From Candidatus Saccharimonadota bacterium (GTDB taxonomy: Bacteria; Eremiobacterota; Xenobia; Xenobiales; Xenobiaceae), in assembly GCA_004554425.1 (NCBI GenBank), contig SFMI01000025.1, positions 1 to 25,360 of the forward strand: 25,360 nucleotides of DNA, read 5' to 3'. The notes under the pieces are model-generated. The model saw only the letters and a program-made list of their open reading frames with translations, was not told the DNA's origin and did not search any database. The translations under genes were made by a program, and so were the position numbers. This document shows positions 1-9,100 of the stretch, piece by piece. How positions within the stretch are numbered: the first letter of the stretch is position 1; each line of letters opens with the position of its first letter.

Positions 1-332
1 GAGTTTGTGTTTGAGCTCCTAAAGTAGGCGCAGTTGTGCGTTGCGCTTGTGCTGGTGCGCCCAAAGTGGCAGCGGTGCGTGGCTGATAAGGCTGTGCGCT
101 CAATGCTGGCGCTGCGGCTCGCTGAGTTTGTGTTTGAGCTCCTAAAGTAGGCGCAGTTGTACGTTGTGCCTGTGCTGGTGCGCCCAAAGTAGCAGCGGTG
201 CGTGGCTGATAAGGCTGTGCGCCCAATGCTGGCGCTGCGGCTCGCTGAGTTTGTGTTTGAGCTCCTAAAGTAGGCGCAGTTGTACGTTGCGCTTGTGCTG
301 GTGCGCCCAAAGTAGCAGCGGTGCGCGGCTGA
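1..332 (-). repeat. 123-bp tandem coding repeat, 2.7 copies visible
   Basis: Copies begin at 1, 124 and 247 and are nearly identical, differing at only a few positions each. The period of 123 bp is exactly 41 codons, so the array stays in frame with the minus-strand gene. Each unit contains three degenerate sub-repeats with the pattern QR-x-x-A-P-x-L-G-A. The third copy loses similarity after about 332. More copies probably lie beyond the left edge. Confidence 0.9.
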
Positions 333-928
333 GGTTGCGCATTTAGAGACTGTGTTGCTGGACGCAGCTGTGTGTTGGCTGTCGGCTCTGCAGCATGGTG
401 AGAGGGGCTTTCCAAACGATTTAAGTGTTGGGAAGCTTGTGATTGGTAGGGAAGAGTTGTGGCTTCTGCTTGAAGCTGAGTGGACGAAAGCAAACTCGGT
501 TTTTCTAAAGCCAGCGCTGCTTTAGCTTCGGGTGAAGTCTCTTGAATGGGCGCTGCTGTGCGTCTGGATTGGCTGGTATAACGCAATCTAGGACTTATAG
601 AAGAGGATGTGCGGCGCGTTTCAAGATTGGACGATAAAGTTGTGGCGGCCGAGGAGGGAACTGCTCCTCTCACTTGGAGTCGAGGACTAAGAATTGGAGT
701 AGATGTCGCTTCAGAAGCGGAAGCAGAAGAACTTGTGTTGGGATTTTTTTGCCAAGAAAAGGAAGGCGCCGACGGGCCTGACGCTGTCGAAGCATGTACG
801 GACGCATTTATAGGAGTTGCGCTAGATTGTGGCGTATTCTCCTTAGCGGCAGCGTTGAATGACGAATCAGCTGAGAGGGCTGATCCGTTTCCATACATGT
901 TGCCATTTTGAGCTGATTCGTCGTACAT
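1..928 (-). CDS. Repeat-rich low-complexity protein, 5' part only (cut by left edge)
   Basis: An uninterrupted minus-strand frame runs from ATG at 926-928 to the window edge, about 309 codons with no stop. The start reads MYDESAQNGNMYGNG. The first ~200 residues are Ser/Ala/Thr/Pro-rich with no signal peptide and no membrane segment, so it is probably cytoplasmic and disordered. From about residue 200 it enters Ala/Gln/Thr/Pro repeats whose unit is 41 residues, built from three related 13-14-residue pieces (QRAAAPALGAQPYQ, PRTAATLGAPAQA, QRTTAPTLGAQTQ). An AGGAG lies 14 nt before the ATG, a long spacing, so the in-frame ATG at residue 11 is a possible alternative. It lies 89 bp downstream of slyD on the same strand with no clear terminator between, so co-transcription is possible. 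I do not recognise the family. The C-terminus, which may hold the functional domain, is outside the window. Confidence 0.75.
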   Translation of the reverse strand, partial: MYDESAQNGNMYGNGSALSADSSFNAAAKENTPQSSATPINASVHASTASGPSAPSFSWQKNPNTSSSASASEATSTPILSPRLQVRGAVPSSAATTLSSNLETRRTSSSISPRLRYTSQSRRTAAPIQETSPEAKAALALEKPSLLSSTQLQAEATTLPYQSQASQHLNRLESPSHHAAEPTANTQLRPATQSLNAQPQPRTAATLGAPAQAQRTTAPTLGAQTQTQRAAAPALGAQPYQPRTAATLGAPAQAQRTTAPTLGAQTQTQRAAAPALSAQPYQPRTAATLGAPAQAQRTTAPTLGAQTQT

Positions 929-1017
929 AAACCCTTGCGGCGCTCCTTTTAGTTACAAAAAAAACGAATTGTATTTGCGCTTACACTTTTTAAAGCTTGG
1001 GCGCGTGAAAAAGCATA

Positions 1018-1539
1018 TTAGTGGCAGCCGCCGCAAGAATGGCAGTCGCCTCCGCAGCTAGAATGAAGGCTGCCCTGAGCAATTTCTTCTTTGGTGCCGG
1101 GACGCAAACTGACTACTTCTACTTCAAAAGTAAGATCTACACCGGCCATAGGATGGTTAGCGTCGAAGACGACTTTTTCGGAAGAAACTTCAATAATGCG
1201 GGCTACGATCATACCTTGATTGGTGCTCAAACGAGCCATCATACCTACTTTAGGCTCGCCGGCGCTGCCCAAATCGGCTCTGGCTACATCAAAGATACGC
1301 TCTGGATCACGTTCGCCGTAAGCTTCTTTGGCAGGGATAGTGACTTTAAATTTGTCACCTACTTTGTGTCCTTCGAGAGCTTTCTCCAAGCCGACAATGA
1401 TATTGTGATGGCCGTGCAAGTACTCTAAAGGCTCGCCATCAGACTGATCGAGGAGCTTGCCGTCTTTGTCGGTAAGAATGTAGTTGATCCCTACAACGTG
1501 ATCATTGGCGATAGCCTGGGTGTTAGTATCGTTACTCAT
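1018..1539 (-). CDS. slyD: SlyD-type FKBP peptidyl-prolyl cis-trans isomerase
   Basis: The 173-residue protein catalyses prolyl isomerisation and acts as a chaperone; SlyD homologues also donate Ni to hydrogenase or urease. The FKBP signature LHGHHNIIVGLEKALEG (41-57) is followed by EAYGERDPE (72-80), an insert-in-flap segment (about 72-125), and DANHPMAGVDLTFEVEV (126-142) closing the FKBP core. The tail from 159 to 173 is HSSCGGDCHSCGGCH, a short His/Cys cluster typical of SlyD metal-binding tails though shorter than that of E. coli. ATG is at 1537-1539; a GGAG lies 17 nt upstream, so initiation signals are weak. The start is supported because the FKBP fold begins at about residue 13. It is divergent from the CorC-like genes at 1791 onward. 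Confidence 0.95.
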   Translation of the reverse strand: MSNDTNTQAIANDHVVGINYILTDKDGKLLDQSDGEPLEYLHGHHNIIVGLEKALEGHKVGDKFKVTIPAKEAYGERDPERIFDVARADLGSAGEPKVGMMARLSTNQGMIVARIIEVSSEKVVFDANHPMAGVDLTFEVEVVSLRPGTKEEIAQGSLHSSCGGDCHSCGGCH

Positions 1540-1692
1540 GGTAATTTCGTGAAGAACTCCTCATTAAAAAATAGGTACAAAAGCTCCGGGCTTTTTCTCT
1601 TTACATTCACTAATTCCCCCTGCGTGTAGAGGGCGCAACTAGCTGGTCGCTCTTACATGAAGTAAATTTAGCCTATTGAAAGCTTAGACTTT

Positions 1693-1721
1693 TTTATTTT
1701 TTCGGAAGCCAAAAAAATAAA
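1693..1721. other. AT-only inverted repeat in divergent intergenic region
   Basis: TTTATTTTTT (1693-1702) is complementary to AAAAAATAAA (1712-1721) across a 9-nt spacer. It lies in the 251-bp gap between slyD (minus) and the first CorC-like gene (plus). A pure A/T stem is weak as RNA, so a role as curved, AT-rich promoter DNA is equally likely. A short AAAAGC/GCTTTT hairpin (1579-1595) lies in the presumed slyD leader. I found no convincing -35/-10 pair in this gap. Confidence 0.3.
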
Positions 1722-1790
1722 GGGAAGAACTAAACTTGGCTTAATATTATTAGGTTTTATGTTTTGGTTTTTATAGGCCAATAGGAGGAA

Positions 1791-3446
1791 TTGAGTCGGA
1801 ACCTGTTTCCGCCCATGTATACGCTTTTTTTTGCCGTAACTTGTATAGTTGTTTTGCTTTTAGCTACTGCTATTGCAGTAGCTGCCGAATTTGCCATTGT
1901 GGCAGTTGACAAAGAACGCATTAAATTCGCTGCCAACAATAAAAAAGACCCTAACCATAAGAGGGCTATGCGCCTTTTACAGCATATCCAAGACAACTAC
2001 TCTTTAGACCACTGTGTGGCCGCTTGTCAAATTATTATTACTGTTGCCAGTTTGCTTATCGGTGCTATAGGCGAGAAATACTTGGCAGAGTATTGTATTA
2101 TCCCCTTTACATACTTCTTCGGTATGGATGAAGCTAGTGCCGCCCAGGTGACCAGAATTGCCTTAGTGGTCTTTTTCACTTGCTTACAAGTAGTCGTTGG
2201 TGAACTTATTCCTAAGTCTGTAGCTACTCGCAACACCGAAGGTATCGCTTTGGGTTGCATTGGCACTGTAGACTGGTTCTTGCGCCATTTCGGTTGGGCA
2301 GTCAACTTCTTAAATGTTTCCGGTTTGTTCGTGGTTAAACACTTTGTCGATTTGGACAGCCAACATAGCCACTCGGCCAGCTTAAAAGATCTCATAACCA
2401 TGACCGATATTAGTGCCGAAACTGGCTTTATCGGAGCTACCGAGCGCCAGCGTGTTACTTCTTCTTTGAAGTTTCCCAATAAACACGTCTCTGATGTTTT
2501 TATTCCTTATCCTTTAACTGAAGTTAGCCAAGATGGAACCAAGAAAAACGATTCTGAAAATGCAGAGGCTGGCTCTCCGGAGTATAAAGCGACGCCGATT
2601 CGCTTTGCTGTAAGAGTTAAAATAAAAGACGATGGCGAGGCAACCAAAAATGCCGCCAGTTCTGAAGAATTAAAGCCGCATGAATTAATTTATTTGCGCG
2701 AATCAAATAGTATTGCTGAAGTGGAAAGTATCTTTGATAAGAGTCCCTATAGTCGTTTGCCAGTATACGGAAGCGGTGAAAATAGCTCTCTTATTATCGG
2801 TTTAGTTCACATTAAAGATGTCGGTTTAGCTTTAGCTGATGGCCTTTTTGAACAAGCTTTGCGTGAGAGTGGTCATAAGCATATGCATGAACTCACTTTG
2901 AAAGAATGCGATGCTATTTTTGCAGCTCGTGATCAGAAAACTCAACAAAATATCGATAACGAGCGCGAAGAAGCTATAAAGAAGATCGATTCGGAAACTC
3001 AGCTCGAATTGAAGCTGCGTCCCGAGCATAGAAAAGCTATCGAGCGTAAAAATAAACGTGCTGCCAAGATGGCCGAAAATTATGCCAACGATCGAGCTCA
3101 AAGTGAAATTCTTTTCCCTCACGGCTTTGTCAAACGTGACTCTTTATTGCATTGTCGCTTAAGTGACGAGCTTGATGACGTCAGAGAAGAAATGAAAGAA
3201 AAATATGCTTCTATGGCTATCGTAGAGGATGAAAAGAGACAAGTTTTAGGTGTTCTTACTTTGGAAGATTTACTGGAAATTTTGTCTGGTAACAATATTA
3301 TCGATGAAGCCGACGTTAAATATGCAGCTGCTTCCGGCAATAAAAAAGAAGGCAAGAAACGCTCCAAAAACACTACTCATTCAGGCGCTTCCAGCAGCCT
3401 TGGTGCCAAAGAAGGGCCTTTGAGCAAACAAAAGGAGGTGTGTTAA
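1791..3446 (+). CDS. CNNM/CorC-family membrane protein (DUF21-CBS), paralogue 1
   Basis: This is an integral membrane protein of the CNNM/CorC family, linked to Mg2+/Co2+ efflux or Mg2+ homeostasis. Residues 8-190 form a DUF21 domain with hydrophobic segments at about 10-33, 78-94, 120-146 and 160-185 and the family motif GELIPKSVA (138-146). The cytoplasmic CBS pair is divergent: CBS1 is split by a ~50-residue polar insertion (246-300) and resumes at SPYSRLPVYG (318-327). A charged ~100-residue stretch (351-455) follows, then CBS2 with MAIVEDEKRQVLGVLTLEDL (475-494). The usual MVPR at the start of CBS1 is FIPY. No CorC_HlyC C-terminal domain is present; the tail is Lys/Ser-rich. The TTG at 1791 sits only 2 nt after AGGAGG, too close to be ideal; ATG at 1815 (MYTLFF) is the alternative and is preceded by no better site. 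It ends 3 bp before its paralogue. Confidence 0.9.
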   Translation: MSRNLFPPMYTLFFAVTCIVVLLLATAIAVAAEFAIVAVDKERIKFAANNKKDPNHKRAMRLLQHIQDNYSLDHCVAACQIIITVASLLIGAIGEKYLAEYCIIPFTYFFGMDEASAAQVTRIALVVFFTCLQVVVGELIPKSVATRNTEGIALGCIGTVDWFLRHFGWAVNFLNVSGLFVVKHFVDLDSQHSHSASLKDLITMTDISAETGFIGATERQRVTSSLKFPNKHVSDVFIPYPLTEVSQDGTKKNDSENAEAGSPEYKATPIRFAVRVKIKDDGEATKNAASSEELKPHELIYLRESNSIAEVESIFDKSPYSRLPVYGSGENSSLIIGLVHIKDVGLALADGLFEQALRESGHKHMHELTLKECDAIFAARDQKTQQNIDNEREEAIKKIDSETQLELKLRPEHRKAIERKNKRAAKMAENYANDRAQSEILFPHGFVKRDSLLHCRLSDELDDVREEMKEKYASMAIVEDEKRQVLGVLTLEDLLEILSGNNIIDEADVKYAAASGNKKEGKKRSKNTTHSGASSSLGAKEGPLSKQKEVC

Positions 3447-3449
3447 GCA

Positions 3450-5144
3450 ATGGCTGAGATTTACGATATTCTAATCCAGCTGGGCGTTATTGTCGTTTTA
3501 ATTATCATTAACGCTGCTTACGTAGCTGCCGAGTTTGCTTTATTAAACATTAAGCCACTCGAATTGCGCAATATTATCGATGAAGCTAAAGCCAAGGGCA
3601 AAAAAGCCAACTGGGCTAGCCATATTTTGGAAGTAAAAAACGACTCGGTAAAATTCGACAATTATGTGACCGTGATCCAAGTGGGCGTCACTTGCTCCAG
3701 CTTAGGCTTAGGTGTTTATAGCGAACATGCTCTGGCCGGCCTTTTTATTAAGTTAGCTGAGCATTTTAATATTGGCTTAGCAGGAACCCCCATGCACGCC
3801 ACTGTCCATGGAGCTGCTTCTATTTTGTCTTTGCTGCTCTTAACTTACATACATGTAGTCGCCGGTGAGATGATTCCTAAGACGGCCGCTTTGCATAAGC
3901 CTGTGCAAGCTGCCCAACTGACTTATAGTTTTATGTGTGTAAGTAATAAATTGCTCCATTGGTTAGCTTTAATGCTTACCCACATTACCAACTGGGCGCT
4001 CCATTGTATGGATATTCCTGTACAAAAAGACTTAAGTCAGCATGTCTCTAAAGAAACATTAGATCGCGCTTTGGAAACTTTCCAAAATGAGCGTTTGATC
4101 GATGATGAAGCTGGTGACTGGGCTAGAGAGTGGCTCCACTTTGGCGATGAAATTGTGCGCAGCGTTATGGTGCCTCGCACTCAAGTTTTGGCTTTTGAGG
4201 GTAGTACCACCGTTCAAGAAGCGTTGCGTCAGGTGCGCAAATATCGTTGCAGTCGCTATCCAGTATATGAAGAAGATTTAGACGATACCAACGGTATGGT
4301 TTTGGTGCGCGATCTTTATCGAGCCATGCGCGATGGCAAAGGCCAAGAGCCGGTGCGTTTGCACAGTCAGCCTTATCCTATTATTCACGAATTGGTCACT
4401 TTGGATGTAGCCTTCAAAGAAATGTGCGCTCAGTCTGTACACATGGCAGCTGTAGTTGATGAAAAAGGCGGTATTGCTGGTATTGTCACTATGGAAGACC
4501 TTTTTGAAGAGGTTGTGGGCTATGTTTACGACGAGTTTGAAGGTGAAGAGCGCCAAGCTGTTAGTTTCGACTTAGGTTGCAAGAGCTGGGAAGTAGAAGG
4601 AGTTGTGTCCTTAGAAGATCTGATTGAGGATATGACTGAAGCTTTAGAAGAAGAACTTAGCTTTAATATTAATGAAGTTCTGAGTCAAAAACTTCGTCCT
4701 CAGAGAGAAAAAGTTTTACGCCATGAATTGGGGCGTACTTTGCTCTTACAAGTAGGGGAACATCGTCTTAATCAGCGTTTAGATGAACTGGTTCAAGATG
4801 AAATAGAAGAACTGGAATTTGACGACTTTATAGACGAAGCTGTCAAACAAGCTGCTAAAGAGCATATGAAGTTGGTTATAGATAAGCTTGAGGACAACTT
4901 TAAAAACGAAAAGGCTGAAACTGTTGGTGGTTTGGTGATGTCTATGTTAGGTAAGTTGCCTACTGAAAATGATAGAGCTATCTATAAAGGTGTTTTGGAA
5001 TTTCGAGTTTTGGAAGTTAAGGAACACGCACCCTCTTGGTTGGAAATCCCTGCCCTCAATCCCGATTCTATTGACGATATTTACGAAAAATTGCGCAAGT
5101 TGGTTTTGGATAGGGCACAAGAAAAGGGAGCTGTGTTAAATTAG
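3450..5144 (+). CDS. CNNM/CorC-family membrane protein (DUF21-CBS-CorC), paralogue 2
   Basis: The 564-residue protein has the full family layout. DUF21 spans about 5-195 with GEMIPKTAA (139-147). CBS1 opens with the conserved VMVPRTQVLAFEG (239-251) and continues through CSRYPVYEED; CBS2 carries VHMAAVVDEKGGIAGIVTMEDL (330-351, family motif near the end). The CorC_HlyC domain, a putative regulatory FAD-like fold, begins at about 375 but is interrupted by ~80 acidic, probably helical residues (405-487) before ETVGGLVMSMLGKLP (490-504) and the closing strand. Members usually lack this insertion and measure 400-450 residues. AAAGGAGGTG within the last codons of the upstream gene lies 11 nt before ATG, so translation of the two is probably coupled. 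Two adjacent, non-identical paralogues suggest a heteromeric transporter; that is inference. Confidence 0.92.
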   Translation: MAEIYDILIQLGVIVVLIIINAAYVAAEFALLNIKPLELRNIIDEAKAKGKKANWASHILEVKNDSVKFDNYVTVIQVGVTCSSLGLGVYSEHALAGLFIKLAEHFNIGLAGTPMHATVHGAASILSLLLLTYIHVVAGEMIPKTAALHKPVQAAQLTYSFMCVSNKLLHWLALMLTHITNWALHCMDIPVQKDLSQHVSKETLDRALETFQNERLIDDEAGDWAREWLHFGDEIVRSVMVPRTQVLAFEGSTTVQEALRQVRKYRCSRYPVYEEDLDDTNGMVLVRDLYRAMRDGKGQEPVRLHSQPYPIIHELVTLDVAFKEMCAQSVHMAAVVDEKGGIAGIVTMEDLFEEVVGYVYDEFEGEERQAVSFDLGCKSWEVEGVVSLEDLIEDMTEALEEELSFNINEVLSQKLRPQREKVLRHELGRTLLLQVGEHRLNQRLDELVQDEIEELEFDDFIDEAVKQAAKEHMKLVIDKLEDNFKNEKAETVGGLVMSMLGKLPTENDRAIYKGVLEFRVLEVKEHAPSWLEIPALNPDSIDDIYEKLRKLVLDRAQEKGAVLN

Positions 5145-5147
5145 CTC

Positions 5148-5199
5148 GGAAAAAAGACTGTATATTTCGCTTTTTTCCAAGTGCTGCCGAAACACTTGG
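5148..5199 (+). other. Two abutting hairpins after the corC pair
   Basis: GGAAAAAAG (5148-5156) pairs with CTTTTTTCC (5170-5178) across 13 nt. CCAAGTG (5177-5183) pairs with CACTTGG (5193-5199) across 9 nt. The two stems share only 5177-5178, so they could stack or compete. The T6 of the first stem and the weakly T-rich sequence after the second make this a possible imperfect terminator between the CorC-like genes and the alpha-2-macroglobulin gene. A classical terminal T-tract is lacking. Confidence 0.4.
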
Positions 5200-5287
5200 C
5201 CGGTTTGTTACTTTCAATTGATAATTCTCATGTCTCTACTGATTTGAGCTAAGGCCAAATAATAAGCACTATTGGAGGTACATCACT

Positions 5288-5971
5288 ATGGTGTTAAGGA
5301 AAGTAGTCCTCTTTATAGCGCTGATCCTTCCTCTGGCACTCTGGGCCTGTCTGAATTTTCAGCAGGCCGTTTCCAGAGAAAACCCTGATAGCGGAGGTCA
5401 GCATAACGTGAACAATTTTGATTTCACTCTTATTCCCGGAGAGGGAGGTACTCAGTCTGTTTCTGCAGATCAAACTGTTGTCAGTTGTACTCCTTTGGAA
5501 ACAGACAGCAAAGACAAGCTGTTGCAACGTTTACCTGCTCTGCCTCGAAGTGATACTTTACAGCAAGAATTTAAACGCCGGGTTGATTCTATCCCGGCTC
5601 CTCGCAGCGGTAAGACTGTGCAAGTGACTTTCCCTCCGCTCGAGGAGAAACAATTTTCTTATGAACAAACTATTGAACCTAAGGCTCCATCGACAGTTTT
5701 AGAGCGCTTTTCTCCTGAAGGCGCTGTCAAAGCCGTGCCTGGTGTGGCTTTAACTTTCAGTCAACCTATAGTTGAACTCAGCGGCGTAGATGTTGCTGAC
5801 GCCCTTATTCCTGCTCAGATTAAGCCGGAAGTAAAAGGTCATTGGCGCTGGTTAGGCACAAAGACAGCCGTTTTTGAACCTTCCGAACGTCATATGCCTA
5901 TGTCTTCCAATTTTGAGGTGATAGTTCCGGCCAGCTTAAAAGATGTGGCTGGTTCCAGACCGAAAGGCTAA
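5288..5971 (+). CDS. Bacterial alpha-2-macroglobulin, N-terminal fragment (frame 1 of 2)
   Basis: ATG at 5288 follows GGAGG with a 9-nt spacing. Residues 1-21 form a lipoprotein-type signal (two basic residues, hydrophobic core, then LWAC with Cys21 as the likely lipidated residue), as in bacterial alpha-2-macroglobulins tethered to the periplasmic face of a membrane. Residues 22-130 are a polar linker. From about 135 an Ig-like/macroglobulin domain begins (VLERFSPEGAVKAVPG, then GHWRWLGTKTAVFEPS and FEVIVPASLKDVAG). The frame ends at TAA 5969-5971, exactly where the family continues. The downstream frame reads on from the same point as ERLKFAEVYPSS, so this fragment and the ORF at 6139-11298 are one gene of about 2,003 codons carrying a single frame change. 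As written, the fragment alone would be a non-functional secreted piece. Confidence 0.85.
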   Translation: MVLRKVVLFIALILPLALWACLNFQQAVSRENPDSGGQHNVNNFDFTLIPGEGGTQSVSADQTVVSCTPLETDSKDKLLQRLPALPRSDTLQQEFKRRVDSIPAPRSGKTVQVTFPPLEEKQFSYEQTIEPKAPSTVLERFSPEGAVKAVPGVALTFSQPIVELSGVDVADALIPAQIKPEVKGHWRWLGTKTAVFEPSERHMPMSSNFEVIVPASLKDVAGSRPKG

Positions 5972-5976
5972 AATTC
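5953..5976 (+). other. Frameshift junction within the alpha-2-macroglobulin gene
   Basis: The upstream frame reads GGT TCC AGA CCG AAA GGC TAA. The other frame is open through the same bases as ACC GAA AGG CTA AAA TTC and on to 11298. A net change of -1 (or +2) in reading frame around 5955-5970 would restore a continuous protein. No X-XXY-YYZ slippery heptamer and no long homopolymer is present, so a point indel or assembly error is more likely than programmed frameshifting. Confidence 0.7.
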
Positions 5977-6138
5977 GCTGAAGTTTATCCCAGCAGCCGT
6001 GGTATAGGCCCTAATCCGGTCGGATATATTGTTTTTAATCAAAAAATAGATGTTGCCAAGACACAAAAACAGATAGAATTAACTCAAAATGGACTCTTTT
6101 CGACGCGAGTTGGCTTAGAGTTCTTATCTTTAAGTCAG

Positions 6139-9100
6139 TTGCCCAAGGATTCGCGGGCTGCCAAAGTATTAAAAGAGGTTCCGGAAGGTCGCTGGTTAGC
6201 TTTTCGTCCCGAAAAACCTTTAAAAGCTGATACTGAATATTCTGTCACTTTGCGTAAGGGCAGTTCTGCTTGGGAAGGGCCCCTTACTACTGAAGCCGAT
6301 CAGAGTTTTTGTTTCGAAACTTTTGAGCCTTTGGAAATTTTATACACCAATGCTGATCACAGTTGGCGCGACGGTAAGTTATCGGTATATGATGAATGGA
6401 ATATCCAGTTTAACAATGATCTCAAAGTAAAACATTCGGAGACTGCCAGTTTAGTAAAAAATGTAAGTCCTAAACTTGAAGGTATGCATGTCTCCGTAGT
6501 TGGTAATTCTATTATTATTACCGGTGAAGTTAAGGCTGATACCACTTATACCGTTAAACTCAACCCGGAAATTTGCGATATCTACTCTCAGAGACTGGGT
6601 AGCAAAGCTAAAACGCTTACTTTTAAAATTGATCAGTTAGATGCTTTTATCAATGCGCCAGGCGAAAGATTCAATATTCTAGATCCGGCCAGTCCTAAAT
6701 TCTATTCAGTTTATACTGGAGCTTTGAAAGAATTTAAAGCTAAACTCTTTCGAGTAGATTTTGCTGCTTTTTCGGAGAAAACGCCCCTTTATTTCAATGA
6801 TTTAGGTAAATATCAAGGCGCTGGTAAGTTAGTTTGGGAGAAAACTTTTAAGGTAAAAGCTTCGGCTAACGAATATGTACAAACTCCTATTGATGTTTCC
6901 CAAGCTTTTGCCGACGGCCCTTGTCTGGCTTTGTTGGCTATTGAAGCCGGGAATCGTAAGGAATATACCCATTTTTCTAAAGCTATTTGGTTACAGGCTT
7001 CTTCGTTGGCTGTGGATAGTGTCAACGATAATAAAAACACTTATGTTTATGTTACCAATCTCAAGACCGGTCAGGCCGTTTCGGGTGCCGCTGTAGAAGC
7101 TCAAGGCCATAAGGCTCAAACTGATTCTACGGGCAGAGCTGTATTGCCGACACTTACTGCCGAACAGCGTAACAAGGTGTACGTTTCAGTCAGTTGCGGT
7201 CAAGATAAAATTTTAGCTCCGGTGGCTTCGGGTATCTATCCACTGTCCAAATACGATACTGTGATTTGCAGTATTTTTGATGATCGCGGTCTTTACCGTC
7301 CCGGAGAGACGGTTAGTGTTAAGGGATGGTTACGCTTTCTTGATTATTCTCCGGAAGGCAATGTACGTTTAGCACCTGAACTTAAGCAGATAAACTGGAA
7401 ATTGTCAGATCCGCGCGGTACTCAGTTGTCCAGCGGCTCTACGACAGTTTCCGATTGTGGCGGTTTTGATTTCCAAATTGAGCTGCCTGAAAATATCAAT
7501 TTGGGCAAAGCCGAGATCTCTTTATCTCTTCCCAAGGATGAAAAGCTGATTTTATATGGCAGTGCGCATAGGATTTCTGTTCAGGAGTTTCGTCGTCCAG
7601 AATTTGAAGTGAGTGTCAAAGCTGATACCGCTGATCATTTTATGGATGGTCGCGCTTCGGTAGAAGCCAAAGCTAGTTATTTTGTTGGAGGAGTTTTGTC
7701 TTCCGCTCCGGTTACTTGGCGAGCCTCCTCCAGAGAATCCTCTTATAATCCCCCGGGATGGGATGGCTTTGTTTTTGGACAGTGGCGTCCTTGGTGGGGG
7801 TGTTTCTGGGAGCAAGTTAAGGACAAAACAGCCGAGCATTCTTTGACGGTAAATACTGATAGTTTGGGACAAAGTGCCGTAGATATTGATTTAGGGCGCA
7901 ACTTGCCTCCTACGCCGGTAACTTTGAGCGTTTCTGCTGCTATTAGTGATGTTAATCGTCAGACTTGGTCGGACAGTACTTCCTTCTTAGTTCATCCTGC
8001 CAATCTTTATGTCGGTATTAAAGTCGATAAATTCAGCTATCAGCAGTTAGTTAAGCCTAACTTAGATTTTATCGTCACTTCTTTGGATGGTAAAGCTGTA
8101 GCTAAGCAAAAGATCAGCTTGCAAGTAGCTCGTATGGAATCTACTTATGATGCAGAAGGCAAATTGCAGGAAAGAGAGCTTGATGTTGTCACCGAGGGGT
8201 TTGTTTCGTCTAACCAAGCGGTGCGTAAAGCGATGTCTTTTAGCAAGCCTGGCTTATGGCGTGTACGTGCTCAAGTGCGTGACGAACAGGGACGCTTAAA
8301 TGAAACTAGTGTGCGTATTTGGGTCGGTTCTTTCCAAGCTGCTGATGCGGTTAAAGATAAGGTCGAAGAGCAAAAATTAACGCTTATTCCTGATCGCAAA
8401 GAATATTTGCCCGGTCAGACGGCGGAAATAACCGTACAGTCTCCTTTTGTGGCTAAACATGGTGTTTATACCATTTGCCGTAACGGTGTCGCTAAGAGTG
8501 AAACTTTTGAAATCGATGGAACCAATGCTGTTTTGTCAATTCCGATCAATAAAAACTGGTTGCCAGGTTTTGAACTGAAAGTTTTCGTTAGTGGCGCCGA
8601 CATTAAGTCGGATTTAGCTGGTAATAAACTGAAAGACAGTTCTCGTCCGGCTTATGCTGTTAATTCTTTGAATTTGTCAGTGAGCACCAAAGAGAAAAAA
8701 CTGCACGTTAAAGCTATACCTAAAGAGCTCGGTTTAGAGCCCGGCGGGAAAACAGATATTAATATCAGTGTGACCGATTGTGATAATAAGCCTGTTGCCA
8801 ATGCGGAAGTTGCTTTAGTTGTAGTGGACGATTCCATCTGGGCTTTAAGCGGATACTCAATTAAAGATCCTATTAAAGATTTTTACGCTCGGCGTGGATC
8901 TTACACTGTATCTAAATATCTTCGCTCTTTGGTTTTACTCAATAGTCAAAATATTGATAAAGCTCAGAGTAGTGCTTTGGGCGGAGCTAAATACCAGAAT
9001 GCTCGAGTTGACGGTATTTTCATGATGAATTCCGCTGTTCAAGCTTCTAGAGCTTCTAAAGCTTACAGCAGCGATAAAATGGAAATGGTCATGGAAGATG

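Noticed and set aside
1..332. CRISPR-like or non-coding satellite array
   Set aside because: The period is 123 bp with no unique spacers, and the array is in frame with an open minus-strand coding sequence.
609..911. Plus-strand 100-codon frame
   Set aside because: It lies entirely opposite the minus-strand repeat protein, has no family signature and no ribosome site.
1021..1428. Plus-strand 135-codon frame
   Set aside because: It is antisense to the clearly recognisable slyD and shows no domain pattern.
1540..1790. tRNA or small RNA gene in the slyD-corC gap
   Set aside because: No cloverleaf, conserved TTCGA-type arm or strong GC stem could be found.
5953..5976. Programmed -1 frameshift in the alpha-2-macroglobulin gene
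   Set aside because: No X-XXY-YYZ heptamer exists in the correct register, and no stimulatory structure is evident; an indel or assembly error is simpler.
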